Below are positions 39,583 to 49,740 of a DNA stretch of 64,000 nucleotides, piece by piece. This DNA comes from Trebonia sp963795335 (GTDB lineage: Bacteria; Actinomycetota; Actinomycetes; Streptosporangiales; Streptosporangiaceae), in the NCBI GenBank assembly GCA_963795335.1, contig CAWCHI010000006.1:248001-312000 (forward strand). Direction: 5' to 3'. Below the pieces are notes generated by a model that saw only the letters and a list, made by a program, of their open reading frames with translations, did no database searches and had not been told where the DNA came from. Both the position numbers and the translations under genes were made by a program. Positions within the stretch are counted from its first letter, which is position 1. Each line of letters opens with the position of its first letter.

Positions 39583-40953
39583 TTAACGGTATTCCGCGAG
39601 CCGGCGGCTGACCGCCCAGCCGCAGCAGGCGGCCATCAGCAGTGCCGCGGCGATCACCACCCAGGCCAGCGGGCCAAGCACGCGCGAGCCGGCGCTGGCG
39701 GCGGACTGGAAGACGGACTGGTCGGCGCCGATCGCCGCGCCGAGGTCCTTTTCCAGGGCGTTGTAGCCGGCCGTGGTAGCCCCGGAGCCGCTGCCCACTA
39801 CGAGGTTCTGCTCGTCGGCGTACCGGGCCGCGCTGCCGAGCTGGTACACCCCCTGGTTAGCGGCGTACCAGGCGGTTGTGTCGCGGGCGGCCGCGGCCAC
39901 CAGCGCGGCGTCCCCGGGCCCGTCCTGAGCGGCAGCGGCGTTGCCGAGCCAGCTCCCGGCCCCCGGCCCGACCTGCTTGACGGTGGCCCGGAAGTTGTCG
40001 GCGAAGGAGGCGCTGCCGCTACGGGAGATGACGTTCAGGACGGCGTCCCCCCTGATCTGCTGCACGCCGATGCTGGCCAGGGCCAGGTTCTGGGCCGGGG
40101 CGGAGCCGTTGCCGATGCCCCGGCCAAGGTCGTCGCGGGCGGCGACGAGCCCCGCCGCGAGCCACACCACGCTGACCACCAGCGCCACCGAGGCGAGCGC
40201 GAGTCCAGGGCTGACGATCCGGTTGGTGCGCCCGGTCAGCCAGCGCTGCGCCCGGTACAGCACGTACCCGGTGATCGCAGCCAGAACGAAGGCGGCGATG
40301 GCCAGCGGCCACCCCGTCGCCTGGCTGCTGGCGGCGTCCCGGGCGGCGTTCTCCCGGTCGAAGACGGCCCTGGCGGCAGGCAGCAGCACGAGGTGCGCCT
40401 CCTCCGAGGCAACCTGGACGAAGGAGCCGCCGGTCTGCGGGTACCCCATCGCGTACTCGGTCCGCGCCTCCCCGACGTAGCCCGCGTACGCCTGCAGCCC
40501 ATTGCTGAGCGCGCTCAGGCTGGCGTCGGCCCCGGTGCCGCTGTCGCCCGCGCGGATCTGCGACAGGTCGGCGGCCGCCTGGCCGACGTCACCGGAGTAG
40601 CGCGCGAGCGGGACGGGGCCCGGCTGGGAGCTGGCCAGGAGGGCGGCGGTCACGGTGGCGTCGGCGTCCGCGATCGACTGGTACATGTCCTGGGCGTCGA
40701 GGCTGAGCGGCTCGTCGACGGTGGTGAGGGTGCGGGCGGCGGACGCATGCTGGTCTGCCACCCAGCCGCCGAACGCCCCCCAGGCGAGTGACAACAGCAC
40801 CAGGCCGGCCAGCAGTGCGCGCAGGGCGCTCGGGGTCGACCAGGGCACCCGGTGGCCCGGACCGCCTCGCCCCGGCCCGCGGCCGCGGGCCGGGGCGGGG
40901 CGGTCCGGTGCGGGCGGCAGCGCCGCATGGCGACCCCCGGCGACGACCGTCAC
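39583..40953 (-). CDS. GlnX-like membrane sensor protein
   Basis: 456 residues: a Pro/Arg-rich cytosolic N-terminus, TM1 about 45-63 (LRALLAGLVLLSLAWGAFGGW), a ~150-residue external domain beginning EPLSLDAQDMYQSIADADAT, two central TM segments (LAIAAFVLAAITGYVLY and LALASVALVVSVVWLAAGL), a second external domain, and a C-terminal TM. This matches GlnX, the membrane partner of GlnH/PknG signalling, and is paralogous to the protein at 53671. It overlaps the PstS-like gene by four bases, so it may be that protein's dedicated receptor. Confidence 0.8.
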   Translation of the reverse strand: MTVVAGGRHAALPPAPDRPAPARGRGPGRGGPGHRVPWSTPSALRALLAGLVLLSLAWGAFGGWVADQHASAARTLTTVDEPLSLDAQDMYQSIADADATVTAALLASSQPGPVPLARYSGDVGQAAADLSQIRAGDSGTGADASLSALSNGLQAYAGYVGEARTEYAMGYPQTGGSFVQVASEEAHLVLLPAARAVFDRENAARDAASSQATGWPLAIAAFVLAAITGYVLYRAQRWLTGRTNRIVSPGLALASVALVVSVVWLAAGLVAARDDLGRGIGNGSAPAQNLALASIGVQQIRGDAVLNVISRSGSASFADNFRATVKQVGPGAGSWLGNAAAAQDGPGDAALVAAAARDTTAWYAANQGVYQLGSAARYADEQNLVVGSGSGATTAGYNALEKDLGAAIGADQSVFQSAASAGSRVLGPLAWVVIAAALLMAACCGWAVSRRLAEYR

Positions 40954-42143
40954 GGGCCGATCTCCTCGATCTGCTGCTCGCCGAGCTCGGCCACGGCGTG
41001 CGGCAGTGGCTGGAAGCCCACCTGGTCGACGTAGGAGCTGCCGTTGCCGGCGGTGATCACCCAGTGCAGGAAGGCCCGCAGCGCGGTCGCTTTGGCCACG
41101 GACGGCTGGCGGGTGCTGACTACGGCGTACTCGTAGTTGACGATCGGGTAGCCGCCGGCCGCGGGGCCGTCGATCATCGAAATCGTCTCGTTGGCCGGGG
41201 TGAGCGAGACGAAGCTGGCCAGGGAAGCCTGGATGGTGGCCGCGTCGGGCAGCGTGTACCGGCCGGCCGCGTTGGCCAGCTCAGCCTCGCCGAGGCCGGC
41301 CGACTGCGCCTGGGCGAGGTAGCTGATGCCCTCGTAGGCGACGCAGCCGCGGGTGCGCTGGCACGCCTGGAGCACGCCGAGGCTGCCCTTCGCCGTGACC
41401 TCGCCGGCGGCGGCGGGCCAGTCGACAAGGGTGCCGTAGCCGGCCCCCTCGTTCCAGGTGCCGTCCTGGGTCGCCAGGTAACTGGTGAACAGGAACGTGT
41501 CACCGGAGCTGTCGGACCGCCGGACCGGCACGATGGCGTCGGCCGGGAGGGTGAGCTGCGGGTTGATCGCGGCGATCTGCGGGTCGTTCCACCGGGTGAC
41601 GGTGCCGTCGTAGATCTCGGCCAGCACGGTGCCGTTGAGACGAACGTGGGCGGAGGCGCTCAGCCCGGGCACGTTGTACAGCACGGTCTGGGCCGAGACG
41701 GCGAGCGGTATGTTGCGCAGGGCCGGCTTCTTGACCATGTCCCCGCTGGACAGGTAAGCATCGGAGGCGCCGAGGCTGGCAGTGCCGGCGGTAGCGTCCG
41801 CGATGCCGGTGCCCGAGCTGGTGGAGGCGGTGCTCACGGTGACCCCGGGCGCCTGTTGCTGGTAGGCCAGCGCCCAGACTCGCATCAGCGGGTAGAGCAG
41901 GCTGCTGCCGGTCTCGGTGATGGCGGCGGAGCCGGACTGGACGGCTGCGGACTGGACGGCTGCGGACTGGACGGCTGCGGCCGGGCCGGCTGTGCCCGGC
42001 TGGGCCGCGGTCCCGCAGGCGGCGGTCAGGGCGGCGAGCGCCGCTGCCCCCGTCACCGCCACCAGGCGCAGCGTGGCCCGCGGCAGTGCCCGCACCACGG
42101 CTGCGCGGGGCCGCCGCGGCCCGTGTGATGCTGTCCTCGCCAC
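40950..42143 (-). CDS. PstS-like phosphate-type binding lipoprotein
   Basis: 397 residues from GTG 42143. A signal peptide ends in a lipobox (LAALTAACG), then a spacer with VQSAA repeats and a PBP-like domain: ITETGSSLLYPLMRVWALAY, GASDAYLSSGDM, VLAEIYDGTVTRWNDP and DSSGDTFLFTSYL, which are PstS phosphate-binding signatures. No pstCAB transporter genes are nearby; instead it overlaps a GlnX-like sensor gene, suggesting a sensory rather than transport role (inference). Confidence 0.85.
   Translation of the reverse strand: MARTASHGPRRPRAAVVRALPRATLRLVAVTGAAALAALTAACGTAAQPGTAGPAAAVQSAAVQSAAVQSGSAAITETGSSLLYPLMRVWALAYQQQAPGVTVSTASTSSGTGIADATAGTASLGASDAYLSSGDMVKKPALRNIPLAVSAQTVLYNVPGLSASAHVRLNGTVLAEIYDGTVTRWNDPQIAAINPQLTLPADAIVPVRRSDSSGDTFLFTSYLATQDGTWNEGAGYGTLVDWPAAAGEVTAKGSLGVLQACQRTRGCVAYEGISYLAQAQSAGLGEAELANAAGRYTLPDAATIQASLASFVSLTPANETISMIDGPAAGGYPIVNYEYAVVSTRQPSVAKATALRAFLHWVITAGNGSSYVDQVGFQPLPHAVAELGEQQIEEIGP
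41936..41980. repeat. 15-bp tandem repeat in the PstS-like gene
   Basis: Three copies of tggacggctgcggac encoding VQSAA in the flexible region after the lipobox. Confidence 0.85.
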
Positions 42144-42322
42144 CGGGAGGACTCCTCACTCGCGTAGCAAGCCGGTTCCCCGGGCCCTGCGTCGATTGTC
42201 CCCGGCCGTCCGCAGAGCCGGCCGTGCGATCTGGGCCGACGCGGCAGAAGTTCACTTCCCGAGCGGGCATTGTTCACCTGGCCCGGGGGTCCTCGTGCGG
42301 CATGGCCCCGGGGGCGGCCCGC

Positions 42323-43039
42323 TCAGGGTTCGCGGATGAGCTCCAGCCGGGTCCAGGCCCCGAGGTGGATATGGTCGCCGTCGCGCAGCGGGACCGGCTG
42401 GCCCGCGGGGATCTCGCTGCCGTTGACGGCGGTGCCGTTGGCGGAGCCGGGGTCGACCACAGTCCAGCTGCCGTCGGGGGCGCGCAGCAGCACCGCGTGC
42501 AGCCGGGATACGCCCGGGTCGGCGGGCGGGACGGACAGGTCGATCTCCGGGCTGATGCCGCTCGAGGCGCTGCGCCGGCCGATCCTGACCTCGGGTCCGT
42601 CCAGCGCGAAGCGCCGCCGCGGGCAGTACGCGGGGAACGCGACGGCGGCCGCCTCGGGGCCGCCTGCCGCCTGGACGGTGTCGTAGTAGGCCCGGTCGGC
42701 GGTCACCACGGCCGCCCAGGCTGAGCCGGGTGCGGGTGCCGGGGGCCAGACCGTGGGGGCGCCGGACGGGGCGCCCGGCGGCGCGGCGGCGAAGTCGTGG
42801 CCGCAGCCTTCGCAGAAGCGGCCCGCCCGCGGGGTGCCGCAGACCGGGCAGGGCTCCGCCTGAACGCCCCCGGAGGCGCCTGGGCCGCCGGCTTGGCCCG
42901 CGGTGCCGCCGCTGCCCACGGTCCCGGCGCTGTGGATGCTGCCCGGCGCGGCGAGGCTGGGGGCGGCGCCAATGAGCACGCCGCATACGTCGCAGAAATC
43001 GTCGCTGGCCGACTCGTGACCAGACGGGCAGGTCGCCAC
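42323..43039 (-). CDS. zinc-ribbon FHA-domain protein
   Basis: 238 residues. Two zinc ribbons at the N-terminus (CPSGH...CDVCG and CPVCGTPRAGRFCEGCG), a Gly/Pro-rich linker, then a FHA domain (VRIGRRSASSGISPEIDL, VSRLHAVL, SANGTAVNGSEI) with the phosphothreonine-binding R, S, H and N residues. It could play the part of GarA/OdhI, the FHA substrate of PknG, but lacks the obvious N-terminal ETTS phosphosite. Cytosolic. Confidence 0.85.
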   Translation of the reverse strand: MATCPSGHESASDDFCDVCGVLIGAAPSLAAPGSIHSAGTVGSGGTAGQAGGPGASGGVQAEPCPVCGTPRAGRFCEGCGHDFAAAPPGAPSGAPTVWPPAPAPGSAWAAVVTADRAYYDTVQAAGGPEAAAVAFPAYCPRRRFALDGPEVRIGRRSASSGISPEIDLSVPPADPGVSRLHAVLLRAPDGSWTVVDPGSANGTAVNGSEIPAGQPVPLRDGDHIHLGAWTRLELIREP

Positions 43040-43043
43040 CGGG

Positions 43044-44365
43044 CTAGCCCTTCCTGACCCGGACCGTCTTCGTCGACCGGGTGTCGAGGGCCATCTCGGC
43101 GGCGGCGTCGACCCGCTTCTTCAGCCGGACCGTCCCGGTCGCCTCGTCCACCACGTCGACCACGTTGGCCAGCAGCCGGGCCATCTCGTCGTTGCCCGCC
43201 TGGTGGGCCAGGGCGACCGCCCGGCCGAGACGGGCCGTCGCCACCTCCTCGTCCCCCTGCTTGCTGGCCTCCAGGCCCTCCGCGATGGCGGCGGCGAGCT
43301 CGGCCTGCCCGGTGTAGCCCGCCACCCGGGAGTTGATCCGGGTCGACAGCGCCTCATCGTCGGTCCAGGTCACCCGGACCAGTCCCTGCCCGAGCACCTG
43401 CTGGCCGTCGGGTGAGCTGGCGATCAGGCTGACCCGGGCGGCCAGCATCTCCTGCCCGGGGTGGGCCGGGTTGACGGTGACCGCCACGTGGTAGTCGCGG
43501 CTCTCCCCCGGCCCCCAGGCGCCGGTCGGGTAGTCGCCGGCCTGGGCCCCCGACGGGAGGCGGCGCCCGGTCAGGTCGTCGATCGCGGGGGCGACCTGCT
43601 TGACGAATTTCAGCGCCGCCTGCTGCGGCGTCCACACGCGCAGCAGCACGTCCGGCAGCTGCTTGCTCATCGCGCCGCGGATCAGCTCCTCGAAGTCGGC
43701 CGCCAGGGCGGCTGGGTCGACCACGATGTCGACGGTGCCCAGCAGTGCGGTGGAGATCGTGCGGAGCTCGCTGACCTCCCAGTCAGTGCCGACGCCGCGG
43801 CAGTCGCACCGGAAGCTGCCCTCGCACGCCCGGATCGCGGCGGCGAGCTCATCCGGGGTCTCGTGCTGGTTCTTGCCGTCGGTGAGCAGGATGGCGTGGC
43901 GCAGGGTGGCCGGGACGGTCTGGAAGATCTGCTGCGCGAGGCGCAGCCACTGGCCGATCGCCGTGCCGCCGTTGGCCCGGAGCAGGCGCAAGGCCGCCTT
44001 GGCCTCGGCCCGGGTGCGTTCCCCCGCGACCGCCATCGACCCGTCGGCCGGGTAGACCGGCCATGAGGTGGAGGTTCCGGCCACGATCGCGAACCAGGTG
44101 CCGTCCCTGATTACGTCGACCGCGGCGGCGGTGGCGGCCCGGGCCTCGGCCAGCTTGGCCGGCGGGAAGTCCATCGACCCGGAGCAGTCGACGATGACGA
44201 TCTCGGCGCTGCCGCCGCCGGGCCCCGTACCCCGCCGGCGGCACCCGCCGCGGCGCTTCCGGTGTCGTCGGCGGTCACCGTGACGACGGCGCTGACGTCA
44301 CGCCCGCCGACGGGAAGGTAGGGGTTCTGGTCCACGTCCACGGTGAAACCGGGCAGGCCTGTCAT
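43044..44365 (-). pseudogene. von Willebrand factor A domain protein, frameshifted
   Basis: VWA protein of the signalling cluster. The N-terminal strand (MTGLPGFTVDVDQNPYLPVG onward) reads from ATG 44365 but is out of frame with the MIDAS part, IVIVDCSGSMDFPPAKLAEA, and everything after it (NGGTAIGQWL, LLTDGKNQHE). The break lies in the Gly-rich GC run around 44222-44260. An ATG at 44174 would start after the MIDAS DCSGS and give a defective domain, so the longer product is surely the original one. Phosphoprotein-linked role inferred from context. Confidence 0.8.
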
Positions 44366-44396
44366 CGCTTCTCCTCGCGGGCTGGGGGTCGTCCGC

Positions 44397-47126
44397 TCAT
44401 ATCCAGGTTCTCGGGCGCACGCTGTTGGCCAGGTCCACGAGCTCGACCCGCCGCTCGGGGATCAGGTTAGCCAGCGCCCGGTAGCCGCGTTCGAGGCCGA
44501 ACCGGAGCGCGCGCTCGTTCGGCTCGCAGCCGAGGATGCGCTCGCTGGCGGCCGGGACCGCGCCGGAGCGGGCGGCCGGGGGCCCGGCCGACACCCAGTC
44601 GAGGGCGGCCCGCAAGATCTCCACCGCGAGCTGATAGCGGCGCGGGTCATTGTCGTCGAGCGACAGCCGTCCGAGCCGCCAGTCGGCCTGCCGCAGGTCG
44701 TCCCCGGACAGCCCGGCCCCGCCCGCCACCAGCAGCCGGACGGCGGCGATCTGGGCCGCCGCGTGGTGGCTGGAGGTGTCCGGGACGGCGGCGGCCGCGC
44801 TGATGGCGCCGATCCGGTCACCGCCCGCCAGGCAGGCCCGGGCGGTGCCGAAGGCGGCGCTGACGTAGGACCGGTCAATCGTCCACACCAGTCCGAAGTA
44901 GTGCCGGGCGGCGGCCACGTCGCCCGCCGCCTCGGTCGCGAAGCCGAGGGCGAGCTTCGGTGCGAGCTCGCCCGGCAGCTCGTCGTAGACGGCGCTGAAT
45001 GCCTCCGTGGCCGGCTGCGGGCGCCCGCTGGCCAGCTGGCACAGGCCCTGGTACCAGGTGACGCGCCAGTCGACCGGGTCGGGCACGGTGCGGCCGGCCG
45101 CCGGATCGCCAGGAACAGGGCCGCCAGGGACAGGGCCGCCAGGGACAGGGCCGCCAGGGACGGGTCCGCCGGGCGGCGCGGCGGGCGCGGCCGACAGCTC
45201 CCCCAGGTAGGCGCGGGCGGTGTCCAGGTCGCCCGCCGCGATCAGGGCGCGGACCAGTGCCAGCCGGGTCTCCTGGGAGGCGGCGACCGCAGGCGGCACG
45301 CCCGGGTCACCGGTGACCGCACCGAGCAGCGCCTGCGCCTGCTGGGCGGGGTCCAGCCCGCCCAGGGTGGCCAGGTAGCCGGCGGCCGGGTCGGACCCGT
45401 CGGCCAGCGGGGCGGGCAGCCCGGCGATCACGTCCGCCAGCGGCGGCGGGAGGACCGCCGGCGACCCGGCGGCCGAGGCGGTCGCGGCCGCGGCCGCGGC
45501 CGCGGCCGCGGCCAAGGCCGGGCGGGCTGGGCTCAGGTCGGTGCCGATAGCGCGCAGTTCCGGGCTGAACAGGGCGGAGAAGGCGGGCCGGGGCCGGCCG
45601 TCGTCGGCCGAAAGCACCTCCCGGAGCACGCCGGTGAGCTGCTCGGCCATCTCCCCCGCGGTCTGGAACCGGCGCCGGGGATCGGGGTGGGTGGCGCGGC
45701 GCAGCAGCCGGGCGTACGACTCCTGGCGCAGCAGCAGCGGCTCCGCTTCCGGCAGCCGGAACTGGTACCTGCTCTGGAATCCGGCGAAGTCGAAGGTGAG
45801 CACCGCCAGCGAGCGGCCGACCGTGTAGAGGTCGGAGCTGGGCGACGGACCCTCGTCCTCGATCTCCGGTGCCTGGTAGCCGACTGTCCCGTAGATCGCC
45901 CCGTCATCGTCGATGTAGCGGACACCGCCCATGTCGATGAGCTTCAGCTGCTCCTCGGTCTGGATGATGTTGTCCGGCTTGAAGTCGCAGTAGACCAGGC
46001 CCCGGTCGTGCAGGTAGCCGAACGCGGGCAGGATTTCCAGCGCGTAGGCGAGCGCGTGGGCCAGCGGGACCGCCTCGCCCCGCTGGCGAGCGTCGAGCCG
46101 GATCTGCTTGAGCGACTTGCCGCCGACGTACTCCATCACGATGTAACCCGCGGTCTCGCCGTCGCGGGCGCTGGCGTGCTGGACGAAGTTGTAGATGCGG
46201 ACGATGTTCGGGTGCTCGAGCTGGGCCAGGAACCGGCCTTCGGCGGCGGCCGCTTCCATCGCGTCGGCGTCGCCGGTGTTGAGCAGGCCCTTGAGGACGA
46301 CCCAGCGGTTGCTCACGTTACGGTCCCGGGCCAGGTAGATCCAGCCCAGGCCGCCGTGGGCGAGGCAGCCGAGCACCTCGTACTGCCCGGCCACCAGCTC
46401 CCCCGGGACGAGCTTGGGGCTGAAGGAGAACCGGGTGCCGCAGTTGGGGCAGAAACCCTCGGTCACCCCCGGCCTCCCGTCGCGGGAGCGGCCCACCGGC
46501 TGGCCGCAGTTTCCGCAGTACCGTCGGACCTCCGGGACCTGGGGGTCGGCCAGCACGGCGGACGACGGATCGAGGGACGGGACCGGGGGGACCTCGACGA
46601 GCCCCGCCCCGAGCCGTCCGCGGGAGGCACGGCCGCTGCCTGAGCGAGAGCCGCGGCTGCCCCGGGTGCCGGCCGTGCCCGCGCTGCCACTGCCGCTGCC
46701 AGCCCGTCCAGATCCGGATCCGGAGCCCGGGCCTGAGCCGGAACCAGGGCCTGAGCCGGAACCAGGGCCTGAGCCGGAACCAGGGCCGGAGCCGGGACCA
46801 GGGCCGGGACCGGGCGAAGCACTGCCCGCGCCGGTCCCGCCGGCCCGGCTGGCGCCCGGCCCGCTGACGGCGGTCCAGCTGATCCCCGGCCCGACGGCGG
46901 CTCCCTGACCGCCGCCCGCGGGCCCGCTCGCACCGGCCCCGCCCGGGCCCGCGTAGCGGATGCTGCCGCCGGCGGCAGGTGGCACTGGGGCGCCGCGGCG
47001 CTGGACGGTGGCCGCCCCGCCCCCCGGTGCGGCCGGCGCCGGGTCCGGGGCCAGGCCGCAGACGTCGCAGTAGCCGTCCTGGATCGTTCCGCCGCACCCC
47101 GGCTGGGCGCACCGCTGAGCGCTCAT
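44397..47126 (-). CDS. pknG: PknG-type Ser/Thr protein kinase
   Basis: 909 residues from ATG 47126 (after GGAGGGACAGGG). Order: short zinc ribbon (CAQPGCGG...CDVCG), long Gly/Ser/Pro linker with GPGSGS repeats, rubredoxin-like knuckles (CGNCGQ...CPNCG), kinase domain (AHGGLGWIYLARDRNVSNRW, VVLKGLL, YCDFKPDNII, and D-M-G in LKLIDMGG), then a TPR-like region. This is the PknG architecture controlling glutamate metabolism. A poly-Ala stretch and GPVPG repeats interrupt the C-terminal part. It overlaps the next upstream gene by four bases. Confidence 0.93.
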   Translation of the reverse strand: MSAQRCAQPGCGGTIQDGYCDVCGLAPDPAPAAPGGGAATVQRRGAPVPPAAGGSIRYAGPGGAGASGPAGGGQGAAVGPGISWTAVSGPGASRAGGTGAGSASPGPGPGPGSGPGSGSGPGSGSGPGSGSGPGSGSGSGRAGSGSGSAGTAGTRGSRGSRSGSGRASRGRLGAGLVEVPPVPSLDPSSAVLADPQVPEVRRYCGNCGQPVGRSRDGRPGVTEGFCPNCGTRFSFSPKLVPGELVAGQYEVLGCLAHGGLGWIYLARDRNVSNRWVVLKGLLNTGDADAMEAAAAEGRFLAQLEHPNIVRIYNFVQHASARDGETAGYIVMEYVGGKSLKQIRLDARQRGEAVPLAHALAYALEILPAFGYLHDRGLVYCDFKPDNIIQTEEQLKLIDMGGVRYIDDDGAIYGTVGYQAPEIEDEGPSPSSDLYTVGRSLAVLTFDFAGFQSRYQFRLPEAEPLLLRQESYARLLRRATHPDPRRRFQTAGEMAEQLTGVLREVLSADDGRPRPAFSALFSPELRAIGTDLSPARPALAAAAAAAAAATASAAGSPAVLPPPLADVIAGLPAPLADGSDPAAGYLATLGGLDPAQQAQALLGAVTGDPGVPPAVAASQETRLALVRALIAAGDLDTARAYLGELSAAPAAPPGGPVPGGPVPGGPVPGGPVPGDPAAGRTVPDPVDWRVTWYQGLCQLASGRPQPATEAFSAVYDELPGELAPKLALGFATEAAGDVAAARHYFGLVWTIDRSYVSAAFGTARACLAGGDRIGAISAAAAVPDTSSHHAAAQIAAVRLLVAGGAGLSGDDLRQADWRLGRLSLDDNDPRRYQLAVEILRAALDWVSAGPPAARSGAVPAASERILGCEPNERALRFGLERGYRALANLIPERRVELVDLANSVRPRTWI
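45108..45170. repeat. 15-bp tandem repeat in pknG (GPVPG)
   Basis: Four copies of a unit with core ccagggacagggccg, encoding GGPVP repeats within the TPR region. Confidence 0.85.
45482..45514. repeat. gcggcc hexamer repeat in pknG
   Basis: About five gcggcc units encoding a poly-alanine stretch between the kinase and TPR regions. Confidence 0.8.
46730..46800. repeat. 18-bp tandem repeat in pknG (GPGSGS)
   Basis: Three to four copies of gcctgagccggaaccagg in the linker before the rubredoxin knuckles. Confidence 0.85.
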
Positions 47127-48454
47127 CCCTGTCCCTCCGTCGCCAGGATCGCGCGCTGGTAGCCCGCCACCGCCGCCTCGGCCGCGCGCAGGTCGCACGG
47201 CGCCGTCCACAGCAGGTCGTGCGCCTGGTCGTAGCGGCGGGCCAGGTCCGCGTCCTCGGCCCCGCCCAGGCGGGCGGCCTTGGCCTTGTAGGCGCGCAGC
47301 AGCCCGCGCAGCTCATCCCGCTGGTCGAGCGCGGCCGCGGCGGCCGCGGTGACGGCGGCGGTCTGCGCGGCGAACTGGCCGAGCTCGGCGGCGTAGCGGT
47401 CCAGCTCCCGCGCGAGCCGGCTCCACTGGCCCGCCGCCGCCACCGCGGCCAGGCCGGCCGGAGGCGGTTCGAGGCCGCCCGGCGGGAGCGGCGCCAGCCC
47501 GCCGACCCGGACCGCTGCCTCGTGCCAGGACGTCTCCGCGGCGTGCCGGGCCGCGCGGGCACTGGCGGCCGCGGCCGTCAGGCCGTCGATCCGCTGCCGG
47601 GCCTCCAGCCGGATCCGGTCGAGCTCGGCGACACGGGCGGTGAGCGCGGTGACCTGCTCGGCCAGCCGGCTGATGTCGGCCACCTCGGCCTGCCCGCCGG
47701 ACCAGCGGGCCAGCGGGTCGGCGTTCACCTCGGCCCGCAGCTGGGCCACGGCCGCCTCGGCGGCGGCGAACTCGGCCGCTATCTCGGAGCCGAGCCCGTC
47801 GAGCCGGGGCCGGGCGGCGGCCAGCCCGGCGGTGGCGGCGTCGAGCGGCCCGCCGGCCGCCGCCCAGACCGCCTCGGCCGCGGTGGTGACGCCGGCGACC
47901 TCGGTGAAGGCACGGCGCATGGCGCCGACGGCGGCCGCCAGGGTGACCGGGGGCCGCCCCTGGGCGGCCAGGTCCCGGCGCGCCAGCGGTACCGGCGCTC
48001 CGGCCAGCTGCACGCAGCCGCCGGTGAGCAGGTCCTCCAGCTCTCCCTGATCCTTCTTCGGGAGGCGGCGGGCATGGCCGAGGGCGGCGATCTTGTCGAC
48101 GACGGCCGAGTAGGCCAGGAACGTTTCCCACAGTCCGGCCAGCACGGCGGACGCCCGGTCCCAGCGCTCGCGGGTCTGCCCGCTCAGCCGGGCGCCATCG
48201 AGGGCCTGCTGGCCGAAGCTGCCGTCGAGTTCGAGCAGGTTCGCCTGGATGGCGTCGCGTTCGGCCAGCACCGCGGCCACCCGCCCGGCGGTGGCCTGCT
48301 CGGGCGTCACCGGGGCCTCGCGGGGCGCGCGCCCGGGCGGCTCCCTGGTGTGCTCGCCGCCGACAGCGGTGTCACTGAACCCGACATCCTGTTCCTGCTC
48401 CCGGTTCGCCGTGCTGCCTTGCGACCAGCCACCCCGGCCGCGAGCCGTTGGCAC
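47123..48454 (-). CDS. coiled-coil protein of the PknG cluster
   Basis: 443 residues, Ala-rich with long heptad-like stretches (ERDAIQANLLELDGSFGQQ, ISRLAEQVTALTARVAELDR, LRGLLRAYKAKAARLG). No signal peptide, TM segment or enzyme motif. Start uncertain; several GTG codons in the first 50 codons are possible. Genes like this recur beside pknG in actinobacteria. Its stop overlaps the pknG start (ATGA), so it is likely a scaffold or partner of PknG (inference). Confidence 0.7.
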   Translation of the reverse strand: MPTARGRGGWSQGSTANREQEQDVGFSDTAVGGEHTREPPGRAPREAPVTPEQATAGRVAAVLAERDAIQANLLELDGSFGQQALDGARLSGQTRERWDRASAVLAGLWETFLAYSAVVDKIAALGHARRLPKKDQGELEDLLTGGCVQLAGAPVPLARRDLAAQGRPPVTLAAAVGAMRRAFTEVAGVTTAAEAVWAAAGGPLDAATAGLAAARPRLDGLGSEIAAEFAAAEAAVAQLRAEVNADPLARWSGGQAEVADISRLAEQVTALTARVAELDRIRLEARQRIDGLTAAAASARAARHAAETSWHEAAVRVGGLAPLPPGGLEPPPAGLAAVAAAGQWSRLARELDRYAAELGQFAAQTAAVTAAAAAALDQRDELRGLLRAYKAKAARLGGAEDADLARRYDQAHDLLWTAPCDLRAAEAAVAGYQRAILATEGQG

Positions 48455-48566
48455 ACACCACGACGGGCTTTCAGTTTTACCTTAGTGCGCGGGCACTTCA
48501 AGCTGACCGCAGCCGACCGGGGCGGCGACCCCGGCTCGGTTACCAGATGTTCACCTGGCCCGGCGG

Positions 48567-49580
48567 CTAGGACCTGTCGGCGGGAACGGGCACGGTGTCG
48601 TCCCCCAGGGACGTGTCCGAGCGGGGCGGGAACGGGATGATCACGACGGTGATGTTGTCCAGCCCGCCGGAGTCGAGCGCGAACTTGGCCAGGTCGGCGG
48701 CCGCGTCGAGCGGGCGGCTGAGCGCCGCGGGCATCGCCATGGCGGCCAGCTCGGCCGCCTCCGGGCGGTAGTTCCACAGACCGTCGGAGCACAGCAGGAG
48801 TACCCCGGGGCCGGTCGGCGTGAAGTGCTCGACGTGAGCCTCCGGGTCGGGCAGGTCGGCCCCGAGCCAGCGGGTGATCACGTGGGCCTGCGGCGAGGCC
48901 ATCGCCTCATCCATCGATGCCAGCCCGGCCGCCACGATCTCCTCGGCCAGCGAGTCGTCCCGGGTGACCCGGCGGGAGCCGCCACTGATGTCGATGGTGT
49001 CGTTCGGGCCGGCGGGCACGACCGGGTTGGCCGCCAGCCAGTACGCGCGGCTGTCGCCGAGCCAGCACACGGTGACCTGCCGCTGGGTGACGATGGCGGA
49101 CAGGTAGGTGGCGGCGGGCGCGCCCCCCGGGCCTGCCAGCTTGTTCAGCGCCTGCCCGGCCGCCCTGGCGGCCGCCTTGGAAACCTCGACCGGGTCGTCC
49201 CCGCGCTGCGCGCCTTCCGCCAGCGGGGTGATCCCGGTGTTCACCGCCAGCCAGGACGCCTCGTCGGGGCGCGGCGCGGATGACACGCCGTCGGATACGA
49301 TCGCCACCGCCACCGGCCCGTCGTCGGTCTCGGCGACGGCGAAGTGCATGGCGTCCTCGTTGCGGGAGTGCCGCAGGCCGCGGTCGCTCACCCCGGCCAC
49401 CTGGCCGAGGTTCTGCTCCATGTGGTCCCGGTCCGTTTCCATGTGCACCCCGCCCGCTTCCACGCGGCGGCCGCACGACGGGCAGTACCCGTCCTCACCG
49501 GCCACAACGGGCTCTGCGGAGTCGGTCGAACACGCCGTGCACATCTTCGCGCCCGGCGACTCATCTTGCGATGTGCTCAT
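48567..49580 (-). CDS. PP2C-family protein phosphatase
   Basis: 337 residues from ATG 49580. A zinc-ribbon-like N-terminus (CTAC...CPSCG) precedes a PPM phosphatase: SDRGLRHSRNEDAMHFA, VAIVSDGVSSA with metal-binding Asp, VCWLGDSRAYW, LLLCSDGLWNY and SGGLDNITVVII. It would reverse phosphorylation by the cluster's two kinases. Stop is TAG. Confidence 0.9.
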   Translation of the reverse strand: MSTSQDESPGAKMCTACSTDSAEPVVAGEDGYCPSCGRRVEAGGVHMETDRDHMEQNLGQVAGVSDRGLRHSRNEDAMHFAVAETDDGPVAVAIVSDGVSSAPRPDEASWLAVNTGITPLAEGAQRGDDPVEVSKAAARAAGQALNKLAGPGGAPAATYLSAIVTQRQVTVCWLGDSRAYWLAANPVVPAGPNDTIDISGGSRRVTRDDSLAEEIVAAGLASMDEAMASPQAHVITRWLGADLPDPEAHVEHFTPTGPGVLLLCSDGLWNYRPEAAELAAMAMPAALSRPLDAAADLAKFALDSGGLDNITVVIIPFPPRSDTSLGDDTVPVPADRS

Positions 49581-49740
49581 AGCCGAATCCCCGCTCCTGT
49601 CCGCCTGGCGCCGTTCCGCTCGCCAGGACATTAGCCTATGTCCGCCCGGGTCAGGACGCCATTTTTTCCTTTTCAGGAGGGGTTTCCTCGGTGAGCGAAC
49701 AGGCGGCGGCCGATGCCGTTTCCCCGCGTCCGGCTCCGGG